Shown piece after piece: positions 23,708 through 33,943 of a DNA stretch of 64,000 nt. The notes beneath the pieces were generated by a model. The model was given only the letters and a program-made list of their open reading frames with translations, was not told where the DNA came from and did not search any database. The translations under genes were made by a program, and so were the position numbers. Position 1 is the first letter of the stretch. Every line of letters starts with the position of its first letter. The stretch comes from Cytidiella melzeri (taxonomy: Eukaryota > Basidiomycota > Agaricomycetes > Polyporales > Irpicaceae), in the NCBI GenBank assembly GCA_022592445.1, contig JABYQR010000149.1, positions 39,426-103,425 of the forward strand. The letters are read 5' to 3'.

Positions 23708-26097
23708 ATGCTTGCGCTCACTCTTCTCGCTGCTCTCGCCGTTCTGGACAGCAGTTGCTTAGCCTTGGGTGGACTGCGCTACGTTCGCCCGCCTCCCGTA
23801 CGCAACGTCGCCCGTCGTTCAGGCGTAGAAAGCATCGAGGATTCAGCACTCGCCCAAACCGAGACTAACACATCCTCTTCGTCAAATGCCGCTATAGTTC
23901 CTGCTGTGTATTCTCCGGCCGACCAGTGAGTGCCTGTGTACCTGCTGCGCCAATGACTAGTTTGTTTACACCACTTCATGTCGGTAGAACGTACTACTCT
24001 GTGGTGTCCACTGGTAACGCAAGCTTCCGGGTTGCCCTAGATAGTGGCTCTGCGGATTTTTGGCTCGTGTCTTCGGCGTGTACAGACGACGCGTGCTCGG
24101 TTCCAAAGTATCAGGTTGGTTACCAAAGCCCGACGTTTGTGCCGATCAATGGAAACCAGACGGCGTTCAATATTAGTTTTGCAGACGGCACTGGTACGTC
24201 ACAGCAGCTCGCGCAGCTTCTTATTTCTCATTGCTGTCCCGTAGCTGCCAGTGGATTCGTTGCATTGGAGGATGTGCAGGTCGCTAATTTGACAGTACCT
24301 CAACAAGCGCTTGGTATGTTCTGTTATTCATAGCTTGTAGAATGAACGTATGCGCTTATTCTTGTTAGGCCTCGTTAATTCTAGCGATGTTGTTCTGCAA
24401 AACGATGTTTCGGGTGTGCTAGGTCTTGGTTTCCCTCGTCTCTCCCGTATTTTTTCCAGTCTTCCCAACGGTAGGAGAATCGCTGGTTCAAGGTTGAACG
24501 CATATATTGAAAGGGCACATAGGCACAGGAACACCTTTCTTTGCTACGATGGCCCAGCGCGGTCAGCTCGCATATCCGCTGTTCGGGCTGAGCTTGACGT
24601 TGAATTCGTCGGGCAGTCTTACCCTTGGTAACGGCTTTCGTTTATCTCAATGGCAGAACCCGTCAACTCACCAATGTTGTTACCAGGTGCTGTTGATGGT
24701 TCTGTTGTTACGAACCTCAGCTTGATCCAGTGGAATGAGGTCGTACCCTTTGCACCTTCTATTGGCTCTGCAAGCAACACTTCCAGCTACCTTCAATGGG
24801 TTATCCCTCTTTCTAGCATACAGGTATCATATGGTTTTTGCCCGTTATTTCGGGATCTACTTGTGGCTTATCATCTGTTGCAGGTCAACGGCACTGCGTT
24901 GACTCCCCAGCCTACATATCCTAATGCAACCTCAAATACATCACTAGCCCTGCTAGACGCGTGAGCTCATTGTTCTAGATTTGCCTGAATGTGTCTGATT
25001 ATCCCTGTTGTTATGAAGTGGAACACCAGGCATTTACGGCCCATATACAGATGTAGGCAAAGTCTTGTTATTACACTGTGGTGCCATTGTTTATCTCCCA
25101 TCAGGTGGCTCGAATATATTCTGCCATTGCAGGGAGCCGTTTAGTTGATGCCAGTAAGTCCTGCTTACAAAATATCCCGTACACATCATTGACAGCTTTG
25201 CACAGCGGGACAATGGGTAATACCTTGCGACGCTAATGACACCATGGCATTCCAGTTTGGGTGATTGGCAACTTTTCCCTTGTTGCTTGTCGCGGTGAAA
25301 GCTTACGTTAATTATCTTCTACAACAGTACCCATACGTATCTGATGCAGCCCACTGACTATCTAATCGGACCGACTACTGAAACGCCTGACCTGTGTCTG
25401 AGCTGGCCGAAAGCTTCTCCTCCAAGCACTGATGGCGTTGACTGGCAACTAGGTAAAGCTTGAGTGCCCTTTATGCACTGCACTGCGTTGCTCATAAAAC
25501 TGCATAGGCACCGCGTTTCTGAGGACTGTTTATAGTGTTTTCAGGTATGTAAGGCGGTTTCAGCGCAACTTGAGCTAATCCCCCACTAGTTATGGCATAA
25601 ATCGGAAGGAGCCGCCAATGATAGGCCTATATCCGCTTCGCAACGGCTCCGCATCTGTCCAGTCGCCAGACATCGTGGAAGCATTTTTTTCTTCCGTCTC
25701 GGCAACCGTGACCACTGATCTACCGAACTTCCTCTTGCCTACCCCTTCCATATCTGCGCCACCGTATGCTTTCAACGCGTCCATCACGGCCCCACAAGGG
25801 AAGGTTGTGCAATCAGGCCTTGCGACCAGCACATACTCCCCCGCTCTGCTCACTGCCAACCATATCAACCAGACAGCTATCTTGACGGTATCACCTTCAC
25901 CAACAATACTGACATTTGTCATCACCACCAACGGCGAGCTCATCACTTCGATATCGGCAGCTGCTACCCCATCCCTCGGCCAACCACCTGGTTGGACGAG
26001 TGGTAGCTCACGTTTGACAACTAGGGTGCCGACGGCCATGACATTGCTTGCTGGGACTGTGACGCTCTCAGTTATAATGGCCCGGTTTGCTTTATGA
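23708..26097 (+). CDS. Secreted pepsin-type aspartic protease, probably membrane anchored
   Basis: A1-family proteases cleave peptides with two catalytic aspartates at acid pH. About ten exons with short introns can be followed in frame from 23708 to 26097. The protein has a signal peptide (MLALTLLAALAVLDSSCLA), a propeptide, the first active site ALDSGSADFWLV (near 24035), the flap region NISFADGTG (near 24170), and DVSGVLGLGFPRLS (near 24410). The second active site LLDAGTPGIYGPY spans an intron at about 24961-25018. The block GQWVIPCDAND near 25210 is the usual disulfide region. The last ~150 residues are Ser/Thr/Pro-rich and end in a hydrophobic tail (TLLAGTVTLSVIMA), which suggests a GPI anchor or a C-terminal membrane segment, as in yapsin-like enzymes. 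Odd point: the second motif reads D-A-G-T rather than D-T/S-G. Confidence 0.87.
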
Positions 26098-27543
26098 CTG
26101 TTTCCACTTTTGCGGGGGACTAACGTTCTATATCTAATTCTTGGACTGTATTGGTACACTAGAAGTCGCAGCCTACTACCCTCTCCCTCCGTTCGTTTTC
26201 TGGCTACTCTTCATTCATTTAGTCGTCGCTGTTACTGTTTTTCACGTATATAGTCATCAACATTGCACCGGACTTTGGACATACTTTTCCTCTATACCGT
26301 TCACATAGTTGTACATGTTGTCGTTGACCAAACACATCGCTATGATTTTGCTACGTGCGTGTCAGAGTGACTTGTAGAAACAGGGAATCTTGGCTGTGAC
26401 TACGTCACCAGGTGCTCTCACTGGACTGGCGAGTAGGAGATCATTTGTCAACCTAGACTATGTTTTTTTTTTTTGTTTTTTTTTTTTTTCAAATTTATGG
26501 CTATTTTAAAGTTGCATGACTACGGGATTGCTTTTTCCTGGGCTTCTCCCATAGTTCTCTTAGTCTCGTTCCCAGATAGTCTCGAACCAGACGCCACGGA
26601 AGTCGCCGCGCTCCTTCCGTTTTTAGGCTTGCGGAGTTCCAAAAAGACAAAGAGAACGCAACACTGCGGGCAAAGGCTGATTTCACATGGCGTGAAATTA
26701 TTGTGAGAGTTATTTGAGATGTTAAAAATCCCGTGAATATCTGGTTATGTTTGGTAGGTTACATTGATATACAATCAAAGACATTTTTGTGAATTTTCTA
26801 CAGATTTTTAAGCCTATCTACTGGCAGCCTTTCCGCGCTCCGAAAATCTGTGTCAATATTGATTTTTCGGGCAGATTTCCGACCAACCTAGAATTGTACA
26901 GACAAATAGATTTCCCACGTGTGTCGGGTGATGGCCAACATAATGTGGCAAACAACTTTCCAGAACTTTTCAGTAGCATGTCGCCGGAAATTCTACCTGC
27001 CCTTTCCTTTTCTGGATTTTTTCATGCCCTTTTCCAAATCCGTGGAAGGCATCTTTTCCACTTGATTTTCCAAGCCTTGAAAGGTAAACTTCCTTTCATT
27101 TTTCTTTCTGATTTAACTACCAATTAAAAAACATAATTTCCTGCCCCTGCAAAGGCACAGAATTTGTATAGCATTATTTTGTATTCTCAAACATTAAGAA
27201 ACAATTCCGAGCCCAAAATTGCTTATGGATTATCTGCTGATAGTTAACATTTAAGTGGGTAATCATGCAAATTTCAAGGTGTGTGAAATCGGCGTTTGCC
27301 CCTAGTGCAAGCCTAAACTTGTCTTTTTGGAACTCCGCGGTTCCAAATCAGGAAACGCAGACGGCTGGTTCCGAGACTAGTTCCCAGACGCCCTGGTTCA
27401 CCTTCTTAAAAAGGCAGGAGGCGGCAAGAAAAAAGACAAAGAAGAGAACCAGGCTTCTTTCCTTGTCTCCTGTCCTGCTGTCTCCTGCCTAGGTAGGAAA
27501 GTCAGCCTAGACGTCTAGGACCGAGACTATAGTTCTCTATTAT
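26098..27543. other. AT-rich region with degenerate repeat sequence
   Basis: No gene is recognised. It holds a T-rich run at about 26461-26489, the imperfect inverted repeat described separately, and copies of a motif resembling GGTTCCGAGACTAGTTCCC near 26570, 27370 and 27520. The middle (26780-27240) is AT-rich and low in coding signal. It looks like a non-autonomous element or several decayed ones. Confidence 0.5.
26631..27340. repeat. Imperfect inverted repeat, possible non-autonomous DNA element
   Basis: The arm 26631-26700 (GCGGAGTTCCAAAAAGACAA onward) pairs with 27268-27340 read on the other strand. They share the first 20 bases, then GGGCAAA, GCTGATTTCACA versus GCCGATTTCACA, and TGAAATT, with small gaps. 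About 570 bp of AT-rich DNA lies between. No target duplication could be fixed because the outer ends are unclear. Confidence 0.5.
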
Positions 27544-27869
27544 TGTTTTGCGAGGGATTTGCGAGCGCACACGAACGATAGCGAGTAGTGAGGATGAAAT
27601 TAAACAGTAACGAATATACAAGTGTTTATATAGTTATTTAGGAAAGCGGAAATAATTAAAGTAGTAATAGGAAGGAAGTGGGATTAATGACATAGTAGAG
27701 CGGGTTATCGGAGTGTATGTGGGGGAGGAACATATGGATATGGGTTATGACATAAACGGATAACTGAATGAGTAAGAGGAATGGATAGGATACAAACGGA
27801 ACGCGGAACGCACGAGACGGAAGATGGAGATGACGAGCCGGGAAGAGGATAACATATTATTGGAGAACA
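27544..27869 (-). repeat. 3' LTR of copia element
   Basis: This 326-bp LTR shows no visible difference from the copy at 32810-33135. On the minus strand a TATATAAA box lies at 27625-27632, consistent with the minus orientation of the element. Confidence 0.93.
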
Positions 27870-27870
27870 A

Positions 27871-27882
27871 TACTCCCCCTCA
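27871..27882 (-). other. Polypurine tract of copia element
   Basis: On the minus strand GAGGGGGAG immediately precedes the 3' LTR and overlaps the end of the pol frame, the expected site of plus-strand priming. Confidence 0.75.
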
Positions 27883-29826
27883 ACGAGTGGCGATATTGTT
27901 GAGCGCGAGTTGTTCTTGATGTTTAATGCGAGCAAGTGGTTTTGTGAGCATATCGGCGCGGTTGTCTTCAGAACTGCAATGGAGTACTTTGATGGATCCG
28001 TCGAGGACGCGTTCGCGTACAAAGTGATGGCGAATATCAATATGTTTCGAGCGAGCGTGGAATTGATGGTCCTGAGCGAATGAAATGGCTGCGAGGTTGT
28101 CGGTGGCGATCGTGGTAGGTCCATTCGGAGAGAACCCAAGTTCCTCGAGGAGAGCGCGAAGCCAAATAGCTTCCTTAGTAGCATGAGCGAGCGCGACGTA
28201 CTCAGCTTCCATGGTAGATAGAGCGACCGTACTCTGTTTCTTCGAACTCCAACTGACCATTCCGCCTCCGAGCGAGAAAGCATATCCCGAGACTGATCGG
28301 CGATCGATGCGACTTTGGCCCCAGTCTGCGTCGCTGTATCCTGTGACGACGAAATCCGTGGAGTCACCGAAAATAAGTCCAAGTCCTCTTGTTCCCTTGA
28401 GGTATCGTAGGACGTGTTTGGCGGCGGTGCAGTGAGCTGGCGTGTGTGCTGAGTTGAACTGGCTGGGCGACTGCACAGCAAAAGCGATATCAGGACGTGT
28501 GCCGACGGCTGAATACATAAGGGAACCAATGACGGCCTGATAGGGGAAGTTGTTGTCAAGGTCGTCATCGACGGAAGCAGGTGAGAGGGAAATGTTTGTG
28601 TCGAGAGGGGTAGAGGCCGTGTTACAGGTTTCCATTCCGAAACGAGATAGTATGGCGTCAGCATAGCGTGTTTGTGTGAGAGTGATCGTACCGAGGTTGC
28701 GATCTCGAGAGATTTGGATGCCAACGTATAAGGTAGCTTCTCCGAGATCGGTGATGTCAAAGTACTTCCGCAAATCGTCCTTGAGTTTGCCAATGTCCTG
28801 GATTTCGGACAACGCAACAAGGCAGTCGTCGACGTGAGTGCCAATAAGAGTAAGAGTGGATCCAGATAGACGGTAGTAAAGGCAGGGATCTAGTTGGGAA
28901 CGTGCGAATCCAAGAGATTTGAGCAGGACTCGGTCAAGTTCCATGCGCCATGCGCGTCCAGCTTGTTTCAGGCCATAGAGCGCTTTGTGAAGGCGATAAA
29001 CGTGAGTAGTTCCGTCTTCGTAACCGGGTGCTTGGCGCATGTAAATATCCTCCTGTAAGGGTGAATTGAGATAAGCTCCAACAACGTCAACTTGATGGAG
29101 TTCGAGATCAAGGCGAGCAGTGATAGAGATAAGGGTTCTGAAAGTTTCAAGTCGCATGACGGGAGCGTGAGTGGCGAAAAAGTCTTGGCCCGGGATCTGT
29201 GAGAAACCTTGCGCTACGAGTCGTGCCTTGTACTTGAGAATATTCCCATCAGAATCGCGTTTGATGGCAAACACCCAACGGCAGCCTACTGCCTTGCGTT
29301 CGGCCGGTAATTCTTCGACTGTATAGGTTCCTAATTTCTTCAGCTGATCCATCTCCTTGTCCATCACCTCTTTCCAAAGCGGCCAATCAGAACGGGCTCT
29401 AACTTCTTCCACAATTTGGGGTGTGTCGGGATTGAGGGCGGCGAAGCATAAAGTAGCTTCCGATTCCGTGATCGTACCTTGCGTATCAGAAATCTCCCCC
29501 TGAACTTCAGGGTCGGATGCGATCTTTGATCGCGGCTTCGTAGAGAGTGCGCGAAGAGTTTTCTGAATGCCATCATTTGCTTTGAGATAATCAACACGTT
29601 CGATATTACGACGTGGACGTGTGACGGCGAGCGAAGGTGAGATTTGGGGCTTGATTGCGACAGGTGGCGAGGCCGTTACGGGCGTTACCTGTAAATTCTC
29701 CCCCTCAAGACCGGATGTCTCAACTATGGGCGCCATAAGTCCGGTGTTCTTCGGGAAGATCACTTCCCTTGACGTGAGAACGTGTCTTGTTTCAGGTACG
29801 TAGTATCTCCATCCAACGGTGGATTC
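27880..29826 (-). pseudogene. copia pol, 3' part: reverse transcriptase and RNase H
   Basis: One long open frame, continuous from the solo-LTR insertion point to the stop at 27880. It starts with the end of the integrase region (GWRYYVPETRHVLTSREVIF), then a Pro-rich linker, then the RT core (DWPLWKEVMDKEMDQL, GCRWVFAIKRDSDG, LHQVDVVGAYLNSPLQEDIY). RNase H follows (VTGYSDADWGQSRIDRRSVS, STMEAEYVALAHATKEAIWL, SKHIDIRHHFVRERV). The RT catalytic motif reads HVDD where YVDD is usual. The frame is intact over about 650 codons but is cut from its 5' half by the solo LTR, so no complete polyprotein can be made. Confidence 0.9.
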
Positions 29827-30550
29827 TGTCACAGATTTTCAATGTTTCTACAAGACTTGCCTTACCAGGCAACGGTATTATTGGGAATATTTAAGCGCTT
29901 GTCAAGCGCTTATCCAGCGCTTATCCGGCGTCTATTTAGGCGCTTATCCAGCGCTTATCTGGCGCTTATCAGGCGCCTATTCCGGCGCTTATTCTCAGTG
30001 CCTATCAATTGATGCGCTGATGCGCCTTCTGTCTCTGATGCGCTGATGCGCTCCTTTCCTTATCTGTGTATCACATGATAGAACTCTCTGGAACATTGTG
30101 GAACATGCTGGAACTATGATGTCATAGTATAGAACATTCCATTAGATGATGTCATAGTTCATAGAACCTTCTGGAAAAGTCTAGCCTTGTCTTAGAACAA
30201 GCTAGCACAAGTCTAGCCTTGGAGCTGGGTCATGGGGTCAGGTCATGGGACAATTGCTATTGGTTGATTATTGAAGTGGCACCACTAGGGCATAGGGCAT
30301 GCTTAGTAAGGTAGATTACTTCGCTTACTCATGTAGGTATTAGGGGTCTAAGGGTAGTACCTGGGGTCCTCCCCTTCATGTATATATAGAGGCACTCCTG
30401 AGGGCATATCCCCTCAGTCTTATCCACTCTGTTGAACCAGGACTACTCAGTACCCACCAGTACTTCGCTCACCACCACTCTTACTCTCTATCTCACCACA
30501 TCCCCCTCAAGTTAACCAACTTATCTGGTGAGTGTAGCATTACTGTTACA
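29827..30550 (+). repeat. Solo LTR inserted in the copia element
   Basis: This 724-bp LTR begins TGTCACAG and ends CTGTTACA, imperfectly inverted ends. It is flanked by the 5-bp direct repeat GATTC (29822-29826 and 30551-30555), which fits integration followed by LTR-LTR recombination. TATATATA at 30381-30388 lies 162 bp before the right end and sets the orientation as plus. The left part contains a tandem series of about 12-bp GCGCTTATCCA units (about 29894-29998), then GATGCGCT repeats and GGAACAT-like repeats (30089-30180). The same LTR family occurs at 1-100. Confidence 0.9.
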
Positions 30551-30555
30551 GATTC

Positions 30556-32660
30556 CTTGATGCCAACAAATTTCCGTTTGACGGATTGCGCGTTTAACTT
30601 TGATGTGCGAACATTGAGTCGTACCCAACAGTCGGTTCCGAATTCATGGATTCCAGAAAGGTTCGGCTTCTTTGATCGGAGCGCCTGGTACGGTGTTTTC
30701 CCTTGCAGAGCTCGGGTAGATGACCGATTCTTGAGAAATGCGGCGTATGATGTCGCATCTTCCCACAGAAATCTAGGGAGTTCATGCGCAATCAGCATGG
30801 CACGAGCACGTTCAACAAGGGTGCAATTGAGTCGTTCAGAAACGCCGTTGTACTCCGGGGAGTAAGGCGAGGTTGGCTCAATTTGGATTCCGCGCTTCTC
30901 GGTATAGGTTTTGGTTGCACCAGAAACATATTCCTTGGCGTTGTCCACGCGAAGCGTCTTGATGCGGTGGTTCAAGTGATTCTCGATCCAAGCATCTAAT
31001 TCCTCGATCTTGGCAGCTGTCTCGTCACGGTCCTTCATGTAAAAAGTCCAGACAAACCGTGTTTTTCCATCAGTGAATGTTATCATGTACCGGTTTCCTT
31101 GAATGGATGTGAAGGAGGCTGGACCCCAAATGTCCGTGAATATCAATTTGCCAATTTTCGAGATCTTGCGCGAAGTCTCCGTAGGGAAAGGCGCGCGGGA
31201 ATGTTTGGCTTGAATGCAGGATTCGCATGTGAAATTCGCGTCTGATGAGGTGTCGACGTTCATTCCTGCGACTAAACCATTGTTATACAATTCTTTGAGT
31301 TGTTTTCGGTTGAGGTGACCAAGGGTACAATGCCATTCATACCACGATCGAGGGGTGTCGGCAACCATACTAACCGCGGAAATGGGCTTGACGTCCATAC
31401 AGTAGAGATATCCCGATTTAGTTCCGCGCCCAATCACCTTATCTCCGTCTTTGATGATAAGTGATTTTCCATTGCCTTCGTAGGAAAGTCCTGTGCTAGT
31501 TAGGCGTCCAAGTGAAATCAAATTAAATTTCATAGTTAGTGCGTGAAGGGCGTCCTTGAGAACGATAGGCACAGGGCCTTTGTCGGTATTGAATGTGATG
31601 CGGACATCGCCTCGGCCGAGACTAGTGCAGTTTCCAACGCCATGGATAGCGCTTGATACCGGCGTGTAGCTGACAAATAATGATCGGTCAGATACGATGT
31701 GAGATGTCGTACCGGTATCAGCGAGCCAGGTTGTCTCCGTGGCGAGGAGGGTTTCTTCTTCGGCAATGAAAGTATATTCATCCGCATCGTCAGAATTCTC
31801 GCCATTTTCCGCAACGTGAGAATAGTTTCTTTGTCCCTTGTGCTTATCCCCCTTCCTATCCTTCGAATCCTTTGCTCCTTTGTCCTTTTTCTTTTCCTCA
31901 TTTTTCTTCGCCTCCTTCCTACATTCAGGCTTGATGTGGCCTTCCTTTCCACAGCCATGGCAAAAGGCACCTGATCGGAATTTGGATTTGATGCGACACT
32001 TGGTATTCGCGTACAGGGTTGTTTCACTAGTTGATCGCTCCTTTCGACGGCCTTCTTCCTGTAGAATACAACCAATGATATTGGCGGAGGTTAGCGTGTT
32101 ATCAAGCGAGGAGCGATCAAAGGGTCCCAAGTGGGCGGTAAAGCGGTTAGGATGACGGAAGCAAGTTTGTTATCGGAGATCTTCGTTGTTTGAATAAGAT
32201 TGATCTCTTGCCACAGGCTCTTGATTTTCCGGATTTCTTCCTCAAGATCAGAACCTTCTGTTATGGAATATCGGAGGAAACGGCGACGGAGAACAATGAG
32301 TGCTACCGCGCCTTCATTATTGAATACGTTGGCAAGGGTGTCGAAAGCGTCCTTCGAAGTAGCAGCGGAAATCACATGCGCCATCATAGCGTTTGAAACG
32401 CGGAGACGAATAGCCGTAAGGGCCTTTTGATCTTTCTTCGTCCACTCGGCAATTAGCTTTGCATCAGTGGGTTTAGCGATATCACCGGATGTATAATCCC
32501 ACAGACCCATGTCCGTGAGAATGTCCGAGATTTGAACGCGCCAAGTGATGTAATTCTTGGCTCCCCGTAATGGGTCGATTCGGTAAGTGCCCGAAGGTTC
32601 GGACGCACTTGAAGTTGCCGCAGCGACGGTGGCAGGTGTGGGAGTAGTAGGCGTAGTGAT
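30556..32660 (-). pseudogene. copia gag, protease and integrase, frameshifted
   Basis: Reading from about 32655 down, the gag frame shows TTPTTPTPATVAAATSSAS and then YITWRVQISDILTDMGLWDY. No ATG precedes it: the frame opens with ATC right after a stop codon, so the start may have been lost. Near 32110 the frame breaks between LPPTWDPLIA and LDNTLTSANIIGCILQEEG. Beyond it come a zinc knuckle (CHGCGKEGHIKPEC near 31960), the protease motif LADTGTTSHIVSD (near 31710), and the integrase HHCC finger with GHLNRKQLKELYNNGL. The DDE core follows (TDIWGP near 31130, LRVDNAKEY near 30950, PYSPEYNGVSERLN near 30850). The frame ends at the solo-LTR insertion. Confidence 0.9.
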
Positions 32661-32789
32661 CTAATAAAAAGATCTGAGAATAATTTCTGATAGAAAGGCC
32701 TACGGGCGTAATGCCGACGTATTGTCGCCGTGATCCATGAAGGGTCCAAGTATAGAGCTTGAAGTTTATCGAGAGAGTGTGCGCCTAGA

Positions 32790-32806
32790 GCGCGGGGCTC
32801 ATAACC
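32790..32806 (-). other. Primer binding site matching the initiator tRNA anticodon arm
   Basis: On the plus strand GCGCGGGGCTCATAACC lies 3 bp inside the 5' LTR. This resembles the anticodon stem-loop of eukaryotic initiator tRNA-Met (CAT anticodon), so the minus-strand element would pair with an internal half-tRNA. Such priming is established for Drosophila copia and yeast Ty5. Confidence 0.75.
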
Positions 32807-32809
32807 TAT

Positions 32810-33135
32810 TGTTTTGCGAGGGATTTGCGAGCGCACACGAACGATAGCGAGTAGTGAGGATGAAATTAAACAGTAACGAATATACAAGTGTTTATATAGT
32901 TATTTAGGAAAGCGGAAATAATTAAAGTAGTAATAGGAAGGAAGTGGGATTAATGACATAGTAGAGCGGGTTATCGGAGTGTATGTGGGGGAGGAACATA
33001 TGGATATGGGTTATGACATAAACGGATAACTGAATGAGTAAGAGGAATGGATAGGATACAAACGGAACGCGGAACGCACGAGACGGAAGATGGAGATGAC
33101 GAGCCGGGAAGAGGATAACATATTATTGGAGAACA
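32810..33135 (-). repeat. 5' LTR of copia element
   Basis: This 326-bp copy is apparently identical to the LTR at 27544-27869, which indicates a young insertion in spite of the damaged coding region. Confidence 0.93.
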
Positions 33136-33750
33136 ATATCTATGAGTGCGCGAGAGAATACTGATGACTTGTGCTCATCTACAAGCATCCTAATTGGGTA
33201 TTCTCGTGCTTTGTGGCATAGGCGGGCCGGAAATGCGGCTGCGCAGGAAACTCAGCGGAAGGCAAAGTTCTCAGACTCGGACTCGTCGACTCAAAATTCA
33301 ACCATGTTCGACCACTGCCACCGGCCGGAGCCGCACAACTTGCCATTCACAACCCTCGTTCGAAACACCAGCCACGGTTATCGATACATACTACAACGTA
33401 TTACCAAGGACGCGTGAGAACGAGTCCGGGGCTTTAGGAGTTGCGGTCTGCAGGGCGGTGTACTCATTGCCAGTGGAGACTTGGAGTTTCTCCGAGAGGT
33501 GGAACGTTGAGTGGCACTTGACAGATGGGATGGGCTGTGAACAAGGACCTCGGTCAACCGGTAAGTGTTCACAGCGTAAAGACAGTGTGCACCGCATAAA
33601 GATTGTCTCTCTCCGCCGCACTCGTTTGTGCTATAGAGTACGGCCTCGCGGACACCGAATTTTGTAGCAAAATGCCACCCATTGAGATGAGGTCTGGGTA
33701 AGTGACCCTCACCGTGACATCACAACCATTTTCGACTCGTATCTTTCAAG
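33136..33750. other. Unassigned DNA between copia element and MULE
   Basis: Open frames of about 90 and 157 codons overlap on the plus strand at 33142-33667 without a recognisable domain. If the two MULE elements are removed, this stretch joins 38723-38779 and 40077 onward, so it may be the left part of a disrupted locus. Confidence 0.4.
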
Positions 33751-33759
33751 TTCGGACAC

Positions 33760-33900
33760 ACTTGAGGATAATCTCCCACCATTTTCTCGTCACCTTTGAA
33801 AGTCCGCGCGATAGGCGCCGTCGGCGATCGCAGGGTAGATCTCAACGAGCGGCGGGGCGTACTGTAAGGTACGGTAGCGGACGTCGTCACACGTGTATAG
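33760..33900 (+). repeat. Left terminal inverted repeat of MULE
   Basis: This 141-bp arm pairs with 38569-38713. The arms differ by a 4-bp gap (GTAG present only in the right arm) and a few substitutions. Confidence 0.92.
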
Positions 33901-33943
33901 GCCAGTGTATTAAATCAGTATGTATACGAAAAATACAGGTACA

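Larger units (their letters stand above)
27544..33135 (-). mobile_element. Ty1/copia LTR retrotransposon, interrupted by a solo LTR
   Basis: Two LTRs of 326 bp (27544-27869 and 32810-33135) appear identical by eye and end TG...CA. The coding order on the minus strand is gag, protease, integrase, reverse transcriptase, RNase H, which is the copia order. A tRNA-type primer site lies inside the right LTR and a polypurine tract inside the left one. The element is defective: the gag start is missing, gag is frameshifted near 32110, and a 724-bp LTR of another family sits in pol. The flanking 5-mers ATTAT and ATATC do not match, so there is no clear target duplication. Confidence 0.93.

Noticed and set aside
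28211..28435. Plus-strand open frames opposite the copia pol region and similar shadows
   Set aside because: They are antisense to clear coding sequence and carry no recognisable domains.
30501..30550. CCCCCTCAA at 30502-30510 as a polypurine tract marking the end of a minus-strand LTR at 30500
   Set aside because: The GATTC target duplication and TG...CA ends place the LTR border at 30550, and the TATA box gives a plus orientation.
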